Source: Pseudomonadota bacterium
Lineage (GTDB): Bacteria; Pseudomonadota; Gammaproteobacteria; Burkholderiales; Rhodocyclaceae
DNA: 64,000 bases
Assembly (NCBI GenBank): GCA_018262095.1
Contig: JAGTRW010000010.1
Span: forward strand, 1-64,000
Direction of reading: 5' to 3'
A program made the translations under genes and the position numbers. The notes under the pieces are model-generated. The model did no database searches, was not told the DNA's origin, and worked only from the letters and a program-made list of their open reading frames with translations. Every line of letters begins with the position of its first letter. Position 1 is the first letter of the stretch. Positions 18,495-30,156 of this stretch are shown piece after piece.

Positions 18495-18851
18495 TCAGTC
18501 GCGCCCCGCCGAAGAACCTGCGAAGTCGATCAGCAGGCTGACGTTGTAAAAAAGCGGAATGCGCTTCTCGTATTCAAAGGCGATCACGATCGTGTTGCCC
18601 TCCTTGGTAATATCGAGGTCGGCCGGCGTGATCGTCGACACGTGGTCGACGTCCATGTATTTGGCGAAGCTGGCGCGGATTTCCGGCACCGTCTTGCCCG
18701 ACGAATTGAGCGCGACGGCCTTGACGTCCTTGAGAATTTTGAAGTAGGTGACGTATTCAGGCACTACCTTCATCGCCAGTACTGCGACCAGCGAAATGAC
18801 GACGCCCCAGACCAACACGCCCGAAAGCGCCACGCCGCGCTGATTCTTCAA
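18495..18851 (-). CDS. DUF4845 membrane-anchored protein between lepB and rnc
   Basis: A 118-residue protein with one N-terminal hydrophobic helix (GVLVWGVVISLVAVLAMKVV) and a small extracytoplasmic domain. It matches the uncharacterised DUF4845 family, which in betaproteobacteria lies between lepB and rnc. The start appears to be TTG at 18851, with AAGGGG seven bases upstream. The pilin-like N-terminus (MKNQRGVALSG) suggests a type II signal-anchor. No function is known; context suggests a link to secretion or the envelope. Confidence 0.85.
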   Translation of the reverse strand: MKNQRGVALSGVLVWGVVISLVAVLAMKVVPEYVTYFKILKDVKAVALNSSGKTVPEIRASFAKYMDVDHVSTITPADLDITKEGNTIVIAFEYEKRIPLFYNVSLLIDFAGSSAGRD

Positions 18852-18864
18852 AGTCGCACCCCTT

Positions 18865-19653
18865 TCACCTAAACGAGCCGATCCGCTTCAGGTCGCTGAA
18901 GTTGAACCAGACGAGAAACGCCTTGCCGACGATGTTCTGTTCCGGAACGAAACCCCAATAGCGGCTATCGCGGCTGTTGTCACGATTATCGCCCATCATG
19001 AAGTAATGGCCGGGCGGTACCGTGCAGATTACGCCGGCATTGTTGTAGAGGCAATTATTGCGATACTCGAACTGCGTCGCGTCGGAAATGAACCCCGGCG
19101 CATCTTCGTCGTTGAGGATGCGGTGCGGGGCGCCGTCGGCCTTCTCGACGAACTGTTGCGAGTAGTAAAGCCGCTCAGGGTGCAGATAGTCGGCGATTCG
19201 CGTCGTCTCGACGGCTTTGCCGTTAACCGTCAAGCGCTTGTTCTGATAAGCGACCTTGTCGCCGGGAACGCCGATCACGCGCTTGATGTAGTCGAGCGAA
19301 GGATCTTCCGGGTAGCGGAAAACCATCACGTCGCCGCGCTGCGGATCGCCGATGGCTATGATCTTCTTGTTGATCACCGGCAGGCGAATGCCGTAGGCAA
19401 ACTTGTTGACCAGGATGAAATCGCCGACTTCGAGCGTCGGAATCATCGATCCCGACGGAATCTTGAACGGTTCGACGAGAAACGAACGCAGCACGAAGAC
19501 GAGCAGGATCACCGGGAAAAAGCTGGCGCCGTACTCGACCCACCACGGGTCCTTGGCCTGCGCGGCGCGGCGCTTGCTGAAGATGAACACATCGGCCATC
19601 CAGATGGCACCGCTCGCGACCAGCAGACAGAACAGGATCAAGGCAAAATTCAC
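18865..19653 (-). CDS. lepB: Signal peptidase I
   Basis: Removes signal peptides from Sec and Tat substrates at the periplasmic face. The 262-residue protein has two N-terminal TM helices, the nucleophile in PSGSMIPTL, the general-base lysine in YIKRVIGVPGD, and the box MGDNRDNSRDSRYWGFVP. The start is GTG at 19653 with GGGAG upstream. It follows lepA by 12 bp, the ancestral lepA-lepB order. Confidence 0.96.
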   Translation of the reverse strand: MNFALILFCLLVASGAIWMADVFIFSKRRAAQAKDPWWVEYGASFFPVILLVFVLRSFLVEPFKIPSGSMIPTLEVGDFILVNKFAYGIRLPVINKKIIAIGDPQRGDVMVFRYPEDPSLDYIKRVIGVPGDKVAYQNKRLTVNGKAVETTRIADYLHPERLYYSQQFVEKADGAPHRILNDEDAPGFISDATQFEYRNNCLYNNAGVICTVPPGHYFMMGDNRDNSRDSRYWGFVPEQNIVGKAFLVWFNFSDLKRIGSFR

Positions 19654-19665
19654 GACAAGGCTCCC

Positions 19666-21456
<1,791 letters not shown>

Positions 21457-21685
21457 GGTCTTGAGCGAGTTAGACATCAATGGTTTTCTTAATGCCTTGA
21501 TTTTTTGGGGTGGTAGGTTGCATCACGGTTCTCTACGTCTGAGCACGGCGCGCAATTCCGGGACGATCTTGAGCCCTCAGCAAAACACGCCGAAGCTTAT
21601 GGCGAAAGGCTTGCAGCGAATCACAGCCGAACCGGCGACAAGCAACAGGCAGGCAATACCCGATCGAGCCGACAGATGGGGGCGG

Positions 21686-21691
21686 ATTATA
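21686..21691 (-). promoter_or_regulatory. Possible -10 box for the lepA operon
   Basis: TATAAT on the minus strand followed by CCGCC, about 230 bp before the lepA start. The -35 is poor. If used, the operon would have a long untranslated leader. The rest of 21457-21720 shows no gene. Confidence 0.35.
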
Positions 21692-21720
21692 CCTTGAAGT
21701 GACTTCGCCAGGCGCCGGCA

Positions 21721-24700
21721 TCAAGCGCTCACCCGCACCCGGCTCTGACCGCCGGCCAGGCGAACGACCTCGATGCGCGTGCCGATGCGCTCGGTCATTT
21801 CCGCGACGTGCGAAATCACCCCGACCTTGCGACCCTGTGCCTGCAGGCTGTCGAGCGCCGCCATGGCGACGCCGAGCGCGTCAGCGTCGAGGCTGCCGAA
21901 ACCCTCGTCGATGAACAGCGACTCGACGCGCACGCGGTGCGACGACAGCGAGGCGAGGCCCAGCGCCAGCGCCAGCGAGACCAGGAACGATTCGCCGCCG
22001 GACAGCGAATGCACCGAGCGCAGCTCGTCGCCCATGTCGCGATCGACGACCAGCAGGCCCAGGCTGTCGCCGATGCGCTGCAGGCGATAGCGGCGCGACA
22101 GCGTTGCGAGGTGGCGGTTGGCGTAACCGAGCAGGACGTCGAGCGTGAGCTGCTGGGCGAAATTGCGGAATTTCTTGCCGTCGGCCGAGCCGATCAGTTC
22201 GCCAAGCTGCGCCCAGACGCGCGCCCGCGCGGTCTGCTGCTCGAGGTCGGCGAGCAGCGACGCCGATTTGTCGCGACGCTCGTCGTCGCGCGCAAGATCG
22301 ACGGCGAGCGCGGCCAGCCGCGCGCGCGCCGGCACCAGTTCGGCGAGCGCTTGCTCGAGCGCTGCTTGCAACTGCTCGGCGCTTTCGTCGCTCGTCTTGC
22401 CGAGCCGATGCTCGTCGTGCGCCTGCTGCTGCGCCTTGTGCACCGCCTGCGCATTGGCGATGGCGCCGTCGAGCGCTTGCAGCGCTTGGCGTTCGGCACC
22501 GACCCAGACGGCGTCGAAGGCCAGCAGATCGTTGAGCGCAGCACGCGTCAATGCTTCAGCGTGCTGCGCGTTGAACGATTTCAGCCAGCGCTCCTGCGCC
22601 TGTTGCGCCGACGACGACAACGCTTGGTTCGTGACCAGTTGCGCGGCCATCAGGCGCACCGCTTCACCGTGCCGCGTGCGGTCGGCCTCGGCCTGCTGGC
22701 AGCTCGCCTGGCACTCGTGCAATGCGTTCCTGGCCCTGGCCAGCGCTGCGGCGAGCGCGGTCTCGACGGCCGTCACCGGCTGACCGCCGAACAGCGAACT
22801 GCGCTCGCGCCGCCTCGCCTGCAGATCGGCCTCGAGCTGCGCGCACTGGGCGGCCTGCGCTGCCAGCTGAAGGCGCGCGCTGGCGAGCGCGTCGGCAGCG
22901 CCCTGCTGCGCGGTGACGAGCGTCGCGATCGTCGCCTGAAGTTCGACAACCTGGCGCTCGCGCGTCGTCCACGTCTCGACCTGCGCGCGGCAGCGCACCG
23001 CGAAGGCCGCCGGGTCGGCGCGCCAGGACTCGCGCCAGAGCGTGTCGGCGAAAGCCGCGTCGAGGTCGGCCAGCGCGGCGCCAAGCTGGCGCTCAAGCTC
23101 GGCGAGCTTCTGGCGCGCGCCCAGCAGTGCCTGCGCGCTTTTCTGCTGCGCGAGTTCGACCTTGAGCAGGCGGTCGCGCGCACCGCTCGTTGCCGTTTGC
23201 GACAAGCTCGCCGCGGCCTGCGCCGCGTCCCTGCGCTGCAGCGCCGCGCGATAGTCCGCCTCGTGCCGCCCGAGCTGCGCGAATCCCGCCTGCAGCGTGC
23301 ATTGCTCGCCCGCCAGACGGGTCAGGCGAGCTTCGATGTCCGGCGCCGCCAGCTCGGCCGCCAAGGGATGGTCCGCCCACTGTGCGTCGCTCGCCTGCAC
23401 GGCGGCGATCGCCGCGGCAAGATCCTGGTCGAGCCGGACGAGCTGCTGAGCCGTCGCCTGCCGGCGCGCCTGCGCGGCCGCCGCCGCTTGCAGCAGGTCG
23501 GCGAGCGCCCGGCGCAAATGCGTCACCTCGTCGCGCAGGACGCCGAGCACCGCGGCGAGCTGCGGGTTGTGCTGCGCGTACGGGTGTTCGGGCGAGCCGC
23601 AGACCGGGCACGCCTCGCCTTCCTCGAGCGTCGCGCGCAACTGCTCGACGGTGGCGTCGGCAGCGAGTTCGGCGCCGCGCAGCGCCTTTTCGGCGGCGGC
23701 CAGATCGCGTTCGGCGAGCGGCCGCTTTGCCGCGCCTTCGCCGATTTTCCTCTGTTCGTCGTCAAGCGTCGCCAAATGAATCGGCCGCTGGCTTTCGAGC
23801 TGCCTTAGGCGTTGCTGCTGCTCGCCGAGCGTTCTTGCCAACGCTTCGGCGCTCGCCAGCTGGTCGCGCCGTGTTTCGAGCCGTTGGCGCTGCGCGGCGA
23901 GCTGGTCGGGCTTGAATGCGGCCAAGGCGTGCGTTTGCTCGTCGAGCGCCCGCGTCGCCGCCTGCTGCGCGCTGGCGTGTGCCGCATGATCGGCGCGCGA
24001 TTTTTCGAGCAATTGGCCGAGCGATGTATCGTTTTCCGCGAGCTCGGTGAGTTGCTCGTCGACCGTACGCCGGTCGACGAGCAGGTCCGCGGCCTGGGCC
24101 AGCAGCGTCTCCCAGCGCAGCCAGCCGTCGGCCAGCGGCCGCAGCGCTGCCTGCTCGGTGAGCCAGCGCTGATCGCCCTGCAGCGCGCGCTGCGCTGCGC
24201 CGAGCTCGTCGCCGAGCGTGCGCTGGCGCGCCTCGTCCTTGGCCAACTGCGCGCCCGCCGCGTCGCGCGCCTTGATCGCCGCCTCGACCAGCGGCGTTGA
24301 TGCGGCGATTTGCGCGTCGAGCGATTTGGCCTGGTCGAGCGCCGGGCGCGCATCGGCGCCCGCCTGTTCGGCGCCTTGCAGCTCGCGCGTCGCTGCGGCG
24401 AGCGGCGCCGCCGCCTCGTCGACACGCCGGGCAGCCTGCGCCAGCAGCGATTGCGCGGCGGCGAGCGCGGCCGCCCCGGCGTCGCTCTCGCGTTCGAGCC
24501 GCGCGGCTTCGACGCATAGCGCACGCGCCGGCTGCACCGCTTCGATCCGCGCGAACTGCGCCTGGCGCGCTGCGGCCTGCTGCCTGGCGAGCTGCGCCGC
24601 GGCGAGCTTGTCCGCCGCGTCGGCGACGTTGGCCGTCAGCTTCTGCGCCTGCTGGTGCCAGCGCAGCTGCGCTTCGAGCGCGACCTGGCGCTGCTCGATG

Positions 24701-25455
24701 GCCTTGACTTCAAGCTCGCCCGAGGCGAGCTCGCGCGCCTTGGCGGCGCGCGCCTCGTCGGCGAGCGGCAATTGATCGGCAAGCTGCAGCGTGAGCCGCT
24801 TGACGCAGTCGCCTTCGCCGCGCGCGCGTTCAAAAGCGAGCTGCGAGAGGCGCGTAAAAGTCTGGCTGCCGGTCAGCGTCTGCAAGAGTTCGGCGCGCTC
24901 GTCGTCGGACGCTTTGAGGAAGGCGGCAAAATTGTTCTGCGCCAGCAGCACGGCGCGAGTGAACTGCTCGAAAGTCAGGCCGATGCAGCGCTCGATCAGC
25001 TTGAGCGTCTCGCTCTTGCGGTGGTCGCCGAGCAGTTGTTGGTCAGACAGCCGCAACAGCGTCACTTCGCTTTGCTGCAGTCGGCCGCCGGCCTTGCCGC
25101 GCGCGCGGCGAACGCTCCAGCGCGCGCGGTAGGCGAGCGCGTCGCTGCCGACGAAATCGACTTCGGCGAAGCCGTCGCTGGCGCCGCGGCGCAGGATCGT
25201 TCGCGGGTCGGCGGGGCCGACGCTGTGCTCGCCGACGTCGGGAATGCTCTCGCCCGGCGCGCCGGCGCGCGCCAGGCGCGGCGTTCGCTCGTAGAGCGCG
25301 AGACACAGCGCGTCGAGCAGCGTGCTCTTGCCCGACCCGGTGGCGCCGGTAATCGCGTAGAGGCCGGCGCTGGCGAGCGGCTCGCAGGCAAAATCGACGT
25401 CAAACTCGCTGCCCAGCGACGCCAGGTTCTTGCCGCGGATGGCGAGGATTTTCAT
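21721..25455 (-). CDS. sbcC: Exonuclease subunit SbcC (Rad50-like)
   Basis: ATPase arm of the SbcCD nuclease that cuts hairpins and covalently blocked DNA ends. The 1244-residue protein has an N-terminal Walker A (GATGSGKSTLLDALC), long Ala/Gln/Arg-rich coiled coils, a central zinc hook CPVC (near residue 615), and a C-terminal ABC signature HSLSGGESFLVSLALALGL with Walker B SLFIDEGFGSLD. The ATG at 25455 overlaps the sbcD stop as ATGA; the open frame that continues upstream through sbcD is an artefact of high GC. It is somewhat longer than E. coli SbcC (1048), as in many betaproteobacteria. Confidence 0.96.
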   Translation of the reverse strand: MKILAIRGKNLASLGSEFDVDFACEPLASAGLYAITGATGSGKSTLLDALCLALYERTPRLARAGAPGESIPDVGEHSVGPADPRTILRRGASDGFAEVDFVGSDALAYRARWSVRRARGKAGGRLQQSEVTLLRLSDQQLLGDHRKSETLKLIERCIGLTFEQFTRAVLLAQNNFAAFLKASDDERAELLQTLTGSQTFTRLSQLAFERARGEGDCVKRLTLQLADQLPLADEARAAKARELASGELEVKAIEQRQVALEAQLRWHQQAQKLTANVADAADKLAAAQLARQQAAARQAQFARIEAVQPARALCVEAARLERESDAGAAALAAAQSLLAQAARRVDEAAAPLAAATRELQGAEQAGADARPALDQAKSLDAQIAASTPLVEAAIKARDAAGAQLAKDEARQRTLGDELGAAQRALQGDQRWLTEQAALRPLADGWLRWETLLAQAADLLVDRRTVDEQLTELAENDTSLGQLLEKSRADHAAHASAQQAATRALDEQTHALAAFKPDQLAAQRQRLETRRDQLASAEALARTLGEQQQRLRQLESQRPIHLATLDDEQRKIGEGAAKRPLAERDLAAAEKALRGAELAADATVEQLRATLEEGEACPVCGSPEHPYAQHNPQLAAVLGVLRDEVTHLRRALADLLQAAAAAQARRQATAQQLVRLDQDLAAAIAAVQASDAQWADHPLAAELAAPDIEARLTRLAGEQCTLQAGFAQLGRHEADYRAALQRRDAAQAAASLSQTATSGARDRLLKVELAQQKSAQALLGARQKLAELERQLGAALADLDAAFADTLWRESWRADPAAFAVRCRAQVETWTTRERQVVELQATIATLVTAQQGAADALASARLQLAAQAAQCAQLEADLQARRRERSSLFGGQPVTAVETALAAALARARNALHECQASCQQAEADRTRHGEAVRLMAAQLVTNQALSSSAQQAQERWLKSFNAQHAEALTRAALNDLLAFDAVWVGAERQALQALDGAIANAQAVHKAQQQAHDEHRLGKTSDESAEQLQAALEQALAELVPARARLAALAVDLARDDERRDKSASLLADLEQQTARARVWAQLGELIGSADGKKFRNFAQQLTLDVLLGYANRHLATLSRRYRLQRIGDSLGLLVVDRDMGDELRSVHSLSGGESFLVSLALALGLASLSSHRVRVESLFIDEGFGSLDADALGVAMAALDSLQAQGRKVGVISHVAEMTERIGTRIEVVRLAGGQSRVRVSA

Positions 25456-26699
25456 GATTCGACCGGCGCTTCGCTTGGCGTGTTGAGCAACTCGGCGAAG
25501 GCCGCCATCAGCTCGGCCGGCGCCGCGTCGCCGAAGCGGTGACGATAGAGGCGGTCGAAAAAATCGGCGGGCGAGCGCGCCGCCAGGTCGTCGATCGACA
25601 GCGTCGGCACACTGGCGTCGGCGACCGGCGCGAGGTAGCTCGTTTCGATTCGCGCCAGGCGCAGCGGCAGCTGCTCGATCGCCGCGTCGATCAGCGCGCG
25701 CAGCCCCGGCTCGGGTTGCGTGAGCTGGACGCGAACCTGCAGATACGGCCACTGCGCCGGGTCGAGAGCGGGCAGCGCCAGCGCGCCGAGTGTGGCTAGA
25801 GCGGCGAGCACCTCGTCGAGCGGCGCCGGCTTGGCCGGAACCCGCAGCAGATCGACGGCACGCGGAACACGCAGCGCGCGGATTTCGCCGACCGATTCGC
25901 GCTCGAGGTCGACGACGACGACCTGGTGCGGGTAGTCGATTTCGGAAAACGACAGCGGCAGCGGACTGCCGCTGTAACGGCGCGTCGCGTCGTGGCCGAC
26001 GCACTGCGCGAAATGCAGGTGGCCGAGCGCGACGTAGGCGATTGCCGGATCGAAAGTGCTCGCCGAAAGCACCTCGGCGCCGCCGATCGCGATGCTGCGT
26101 TCAGAGTCTTCGGAGACCTGGCCGCCGGCGAGATGGCAATGGCCCAGCGCGACGATCGCCTGCCCTGGCTGGCGCCGCGACTGCGCGAGCTCGAAGGCTG
26201 CCCGATAGAGCGCCTCGATCCCCGCCAAATACGGATTGGCGACGTTATCGATGCGCGGCACGTCGCCCGGGCGCAGGAAGGGCATGGCGATGCACCAGGC
26301 CGCGATCGCGCCGCCCTCGTCGTGCAGCGGCACCACCAGCCGCTCCAGGTCGACGGTCTGCGTACCAGCCACCGCGCCGATCACCGTCGCGTCGAACAGC
26401 GCGAGCAGCGGCGCCGGTGCTTCGAGCCGGCCCGGCGAGTCGTGATTGCCGGCGGCAATCACGATGTCGATTCCAGGAACGCGGCGCCGCGCTTCGCTCA
26501 AAAACTGATAGAAACGCGCTTGCGCGCTGGCCGGCGGATTCGAGTTGTCGAAGATGTCGCCGGCGATCAGCAGCGCATCGACGCGCTCGGCGACCAGCGT
26601 ATCGCAGAGCCAGGCGAGGAAGTGGTCGTGCTCGTGACAGCGCTCGAACTGGTGCAAGGTTTGCCCGAGATGCCAGTCCGAGGTGTGCAATAAACGCAT
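25452..26699 (-). CDS. sbcD: Exonuclease subunit SbcD (Mre11-like)
   Basis: Metallophosphoesterase subunit that carries the nuclease site. The 415-residue protein begins MRLLHTSDWHLGQTLHQFER and has all five metal motifs: SDWH, AGDIFD, AGNHDSPGR, LGHCHLAGG and LGHLHFAQ. I chose the ATG at 26699 because this is where the family starts; the frame is open further upstream. Transcription diverges from the MFS gene across about 160 bp. Confidence 0.96.
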   Translation of the reverse strand: MRLLHTSDWHLGQTLHQFERCHEHDHFLAWLCDTLVAERVDALLIAGDIFDNSNPPASAQARFYQFLSEARRRVPGIDIVIAAGNHDSPGRLEAPAPLLALFDATVIGAVAGTQTVDLERLVVPLHDEGGAIAAWCIAMPFLRPGDVPRIDNVANPYLAGIEALYRAAFELAQSRRQPGQAIVALGHCHLAGGQVSEDSERSIAIGGAEVLSASTFDPAIAYVALGHLHFAQCVGHDATRRYSGSPLPLSFSEIDYPHQVVVVDLERESVGEIRALRVPRAVDLLRVPAKPAPLDEVLAALATLGALALPALDPAQWPYLQVRVQLTQPEPGLRALIDAAIEQLPLRLARIETSYLAPVADASVPTLSIDDLAARSPADFFDRLYRHRFGDAAPAELMAAFAELLNTPSEAPVES

Positions 26700-26862
26700 T
26701 GGCGAATTTTCCTTGTCATTGACCGGCTGGAAAGCCTTATCAACAGGCGATGCGCCAGCCTGCGCGTGCTTCTTGGTTTTCCCGGCGGTGTATTGTAGAT
26801 CGCCTTTTGACGGCCTTTCAGGCCGGCGTGCAACTTTCGCCCAAAGCGGGGTCTGAATCGAG

Positions 26863-28206
26863 ATGAAATATTTCACTACCAGGAAGCGATCAGTGATCCC
26901 AGAAAGCAGCCCAGCCGAAGGCAACCGCAAGCGCTTCATCGCCTTTCGCGTGTTCTTCAACGCGCGTTTCTACTATCCGGTGCTCGCCGTGCTGTTTCTC
27001 GACCTGGGACTGTCGGCCGCCGACTATTCGCTGCTCAATTTCGTCTGGGCGCTGGTCATCGTCGTCGCCGAGGTCCCGTCGGGCGCGCTCGCCGACCGTT
27101 ACGGCCGGCGCCCGCTGGTGATCGCTGCGGCGCTCTGCATGGTGCTCGAAATGCTGGCGCTGCTCGCCGCGCCGGTGAGCGGCGGGCTCACGCTGCTGCT
27201 CTTGTGCCTCACCAACCGCGTGCTCAGCGGCACCGCCGAAGCGCTGGCGAGCGGCGCCGACGAGTCGCTCGCCTACGATTCGCTGGCACTTGAGGCGCGC
27301 AGCGGCGAGTGGCCGCAGGTGCTCGCCGACGTCATGCGCTGGCAAGCGCTCGGCACGGTGATCGCGATGCTGGTCGGCGCCGCGGTCTATGACCCGCAGC
27401 TGCTTAACGCGGCGCTGGCCTGGCTCGGCAGCGGCCTGCGCGTCGGCCAGAGCCTGACGCTGCGCCTGCCGATCGCGCTCAACCTCTTGAGCGCGTTCGT
27501 CGTGCTGTGGCTGGCATTCACCATGCACGAGCCGCAACGCGCCGCGCCGCGAGCCGTCGGCGACAGCGCCGCGCAGGACATCGTTGCCGCCGGAAAATGG
27601 ATTGTGCACACGCCGCTCGCGCTCTTTGCCATCGTCGGCGGCGTGCTGATCGACAGCGTGATCCGCGTTTTTCTGACCTTCGGCAGCGTCTATTACCGCC
27701 TGATCGACCTGCCGGCGGCGAGCTTTGGTCTGATCGGCGCGGCCATGGCCGGGCTCGGCCTGATCGTCGCGCCGCTCGTTCGCGAGCTTGAGCAACGCGC
27801 GTCGGCGCTGCGCAATTACGCGATCATCGCGGCGCTGGCGCTGCTTGGCCTCTTCGGCGTCGCGCTCAAGATTCCGCTCTGGGGCGTGCTCTTCTCGCTG
27901 CCGTTGGCCGCCGCGATGGCCGCGCTCGGCTTCTTCATGTCGAACACGCTCAACGCGCAGGTCAGCTCGGCGCAACGCGCCACCGTGCTGTCGTTCAAGG
28001 GGCTGGTCTTCAACCTGGGCTACGGCTTTTCCAGCCTGATCTTCGGCCTCGCGCTGCGCTCGCTGCGCGACGGCGGCAACGCCGATCAGGCCTTTGCCGA
28101 CGCGCTCGCCGTGCTGCCGCTGTGGCTGGCGTTCACGCTGGCCTTGCTGGCGCTGCTCTTCTGGCGATCGCGCGCCGCGCTCAGCTGGCGCGCAGGACGT
28201 CGATGA
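26863..28206 (+). CDS. MFS transporter
   Basis: A 447-residue inner-membrane protein with about 12 hydrophobic helices. The loop 2-3 motif GALADRYGRRPLV is the major facilitator signature, and the motif GADESLAYDSLALEA after helix 4 marks the subfamily with an intracellular D/E-S-L-x-Y-D-S-L stretch. The substrate is unknown; genes of this type are often annotated as drug exporters without proof. Its last 26 bp overlap the 3' end of the convergent pyrophosphatase gene, and no terminator separates them. Confidence 0.85.
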   Translation: MKYFTTRKRSVIPESSPAEGNRKRFIAFRVFFNARFYYPVLAVLFLDLGLSAADYSLLNFVWALVIVVAEVPSGALADRYGRRPLVIAAALCMVLEMLALLAAPVSGGLTLLLLCLTNRVLSGTAEALASGADESLAYDSLALEARSGEWPQVLADVMRWQALGTVIAMLVGAAVYDPQLLNAALAWLGSGLRVGQSLTLRLPIALNLLSAFVVLWLAFTMHEPQRAAPRAVGDSAAQDIVAAGKWIVHTPLALFAIVGGVLIDSVIRVFLTFGSVYYRLIDLPAASFGLIGAAMAGLGLIVAPLVRELEQRASALRNYAIIAALALLGLFGVALKIPLWGVLFSLPLAAAMAALGFFMSNTLNAQVSSAQRATVLSFKGLVFNLGYGFSSLIFGLALRSLRDGGNADQAFADALAVLPLWLAFTLALLALLFWRSRAALSWRAGRR

Positions 28207-29821
28207 TGCGCAGCACTTCCGGCAGCAGCTGCTTCTTGCGCGACAAAACGCCAGGCAGGTCGAACACGTGTTCTTCGAGTCGCTTGTAAGACAGTTCCTT
28301 TTCCGCGACCGGCCACGACGAGCACAGCAATACGCTGTGTTCGCGGGTGATGTCGGTCACCAGCAGCAGCGCCCAGGACAGGTTGCGCTCCTTGCGAACC
28401 GCGTCGAGGGCGGCCAGGATGTTGGCCTTGACCTCGTCCAGGTCGACCAGCGTGCCGACTTCGACCTGGCTGACGCCGACCGAGAAACCGCCTTCGGCGT
28501 ACTCCTTGAAGTCGCCGGTGATCATCTGCAGCGGATCGGCTTTCTTGAGACTGGCCATCAGCGAGAGCATCAGCGTGCCGTATTCGTGCAGGTCGACGCC
28601 GGCCAGGCGCGCCAACTCGGGAGCGTACATGCGGTCTTCCGGCGTCGTCGTCGGCGAGCGCAGCAGCATCGTGTCCGAGAGCAGGCCGGAGAGCATCAGC
28701 AAGGAAGTCGGCTGGTCGGGTTCGATTCCGGCCATGCGGTAGTGGCTATAGACGATCGAGCAGGTCGAGCCGATCGGCTTCGAGTAGATGTAGATCGGCG
28801 TGCTGGTCTTCTCGGCGCCCATGCGGTGGTGGTCGATGATCTCGCAGATCTCGGCATCCTCGGCGCCGGCGATGGCTTGCGACAATTCGTTGTGATCGAC
28901 GAGGATCAGCTTGCGGCGCGGTTTCTCGATGAAACTCGCGCGCGTCACGATGCCGACGAAGCGCCCCTCGTTGAGCACCGGCAGACCGTGATATTCGGTA
29001 TTGAGCAGCGTTTTCTTGGCGGCGTCGAAGAGCTCGTCGTGGGCCAGACAGAGCGGCTTGCTGTCCATGATCTGCTTGACCGGCAGCGAAAGACGCAGCA
29101 TGCGGATCGTCTCTGAAGTGTCGCAGCTCGAAACGTAAACCGATCCCGCGAAACTCGAAAAATCAAGTTTGGGCGTTTCGCCGATCGCGTAACCAGTCAG
29201 GATGATCGCCGGGACCTCGCGGCTAACGGCCAGTGCGATCAGGTCCGGGCGGTTGCCGACGATCATGATCGGCTTGGCCGGCGCCAGCGCATCGAGACGC
29301 AACGTCGATTGCTCGAGGTTCATCGCGCCGGCCATGATCGGTGCGCTGAATTCTTGCTGGGCACGCTTGAGGAAATGCCCGGGAATCACTTTTTCGATGT
29401 TGTCGGCGCGAAAAGTGTAAAGCGGGCGAGATTTGACGGTGCCCTCGACGAAATAGCGCAGCATTTCGTGGACGCCGATGACGCCGGCAAAGCGCTGCGT
29501 TTCGTCGAAAACCGGAACGACCGAAATCCTCGGCGTGTCCAGATCCTCGAAAGCCATCTTGAGCGGATCGTTGCTGTCGAGGCGAATCCCGACATTCTCG
29601 GTAATGTCGAGAACGCACGGCCTGACGTCCTTGAGGTAAGGCGGCGGCTCGACTCCGGCGTTGTCGAAGACAAACTTGGCCTGCTTGCCGAGCTGGCCGC
29701 AAACCGCTGCGCGGTAACGGCGTTCGGGGTCTATCGTGTTCTTGAAACTGGCGTAACTCCAGGCCGCACAGGCCGAATCGGTATCCGGATTGCGGTGACC
29801 GATGACGATGATTTCAGACAT
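28181..29821 (-). CDS. ppaC: CBS-domain manganese-dependent inorganic pyrophosphatase (family II)
   Basis: Hydrolyses pyrophosphate, pulling biosynthetic reactions forward. The 546-residue protein is the regulated form of the DHH-family enzyme: DHH motif I IGHRNPDTDSACAAW at the N-terminus, a first CBS domain (about residues 70-130), a DRTGG-like insert (about 140-250), a second CBS domain (about 250-305), then VDHNE, IIDHHRMG and the DHHA2 C-terminal domain ending LSRKKQLLP. CBS domains in this family bind AMP/ADP (inhibit) or ApnA (activate), so activity should follow energy charge. A good AGGAG lies just before the ATG. Confidence 0.93.
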   Translation of the reverse strand: MSEIIVIGHRNPDTDSACAAWSYASFKNTIDPERRYRAAVCGQLGKQAKFVFDNAGVEPPPYLKDVRPCVLDITENVGIRLDSNDPLKMAFEDLDTPRISVVPVFDETQRFAGVIGVHEMLRYFVEGTVKSRPLYTFRADNIEKVIPGHFLKRAQQEFSAPIMAGAMNLEQSTLRLDALAPAKPIMIVGNRPDLIALAVSREVPAIILTGYAIGETPKLDFSSFAGSVYVSSCDTSETIRMLRLSLPVKQIMDSKPLCLAHDELFDAAKKTLLNTEYHGLPVLNEGRFVGIVTRASFIEKPRRKLILVDHNELSQAIAGAEDAEICEIIDHHRMGAEKTSTPIYIYSKPIGSTCSIVYSHYRMAGIEPDQPTSLLMLSGLLSDTMLLRSPTTTPEDRMYAPELARLAGVDLHEYGTLMLSLMASLKKADPLQMITGDFKEYAEGGFSVGVSQVEVGTLVDLDEVKANILAALDAVRKERNLSWALLLVTDITREHSVLLCSSWPVAEKELSYKRLEEHVFDLPGVLSRKKQLLPEVLRIIDVLRAS

Positions 29822-30156
29822 GTTTTCTCCTCAACGCAAGGACGCGTTGGACTCGGCGTGCAGGCTTGGGAACGCGGAATAGAGTCCGGCAGGGCTGGCC
29901 GAACGCTCGATATGGAATCTGCATGGGGCCGGAATGGTATCACTGCGGCAGCATCGCCACCAGACCGGCAGATGGCGTCTTTTTGTCACAACATGCGTCC
30001 AAAAAATCACATAGTCCAAGAGCGCAACGCACCAAACCAATATCGGACCACCCTTGCCGTCGAAGTCCGGATGGAAACGAGCGCGAGATCGACGCCCCAA
30101 TACGTGCCCGCGGCAGCCGCAGCCCCTATCCAGATGCACGACAGAAAGATCATTGA
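29822..30156. other. Intergenic stretch between ppaC and the PLP decarboxylase gene
   Basis: The first bases hold the ppaC ribosome binding site (AGGAGAAA on the minus strand). Beyond that I see no convincing gene, terminator or repeat. It must contain the ppaC promoter, but no clear -35/-10 pair stands out. Confidence 0.5.

Noticed and set aside
25456-26004. An N-terminal extension of sbcC through the sbcD gene
   Set aside because: The sbcC family starts at MKILAIRGKNLASLG (25455); the upstream part is sbcD read in another frame.
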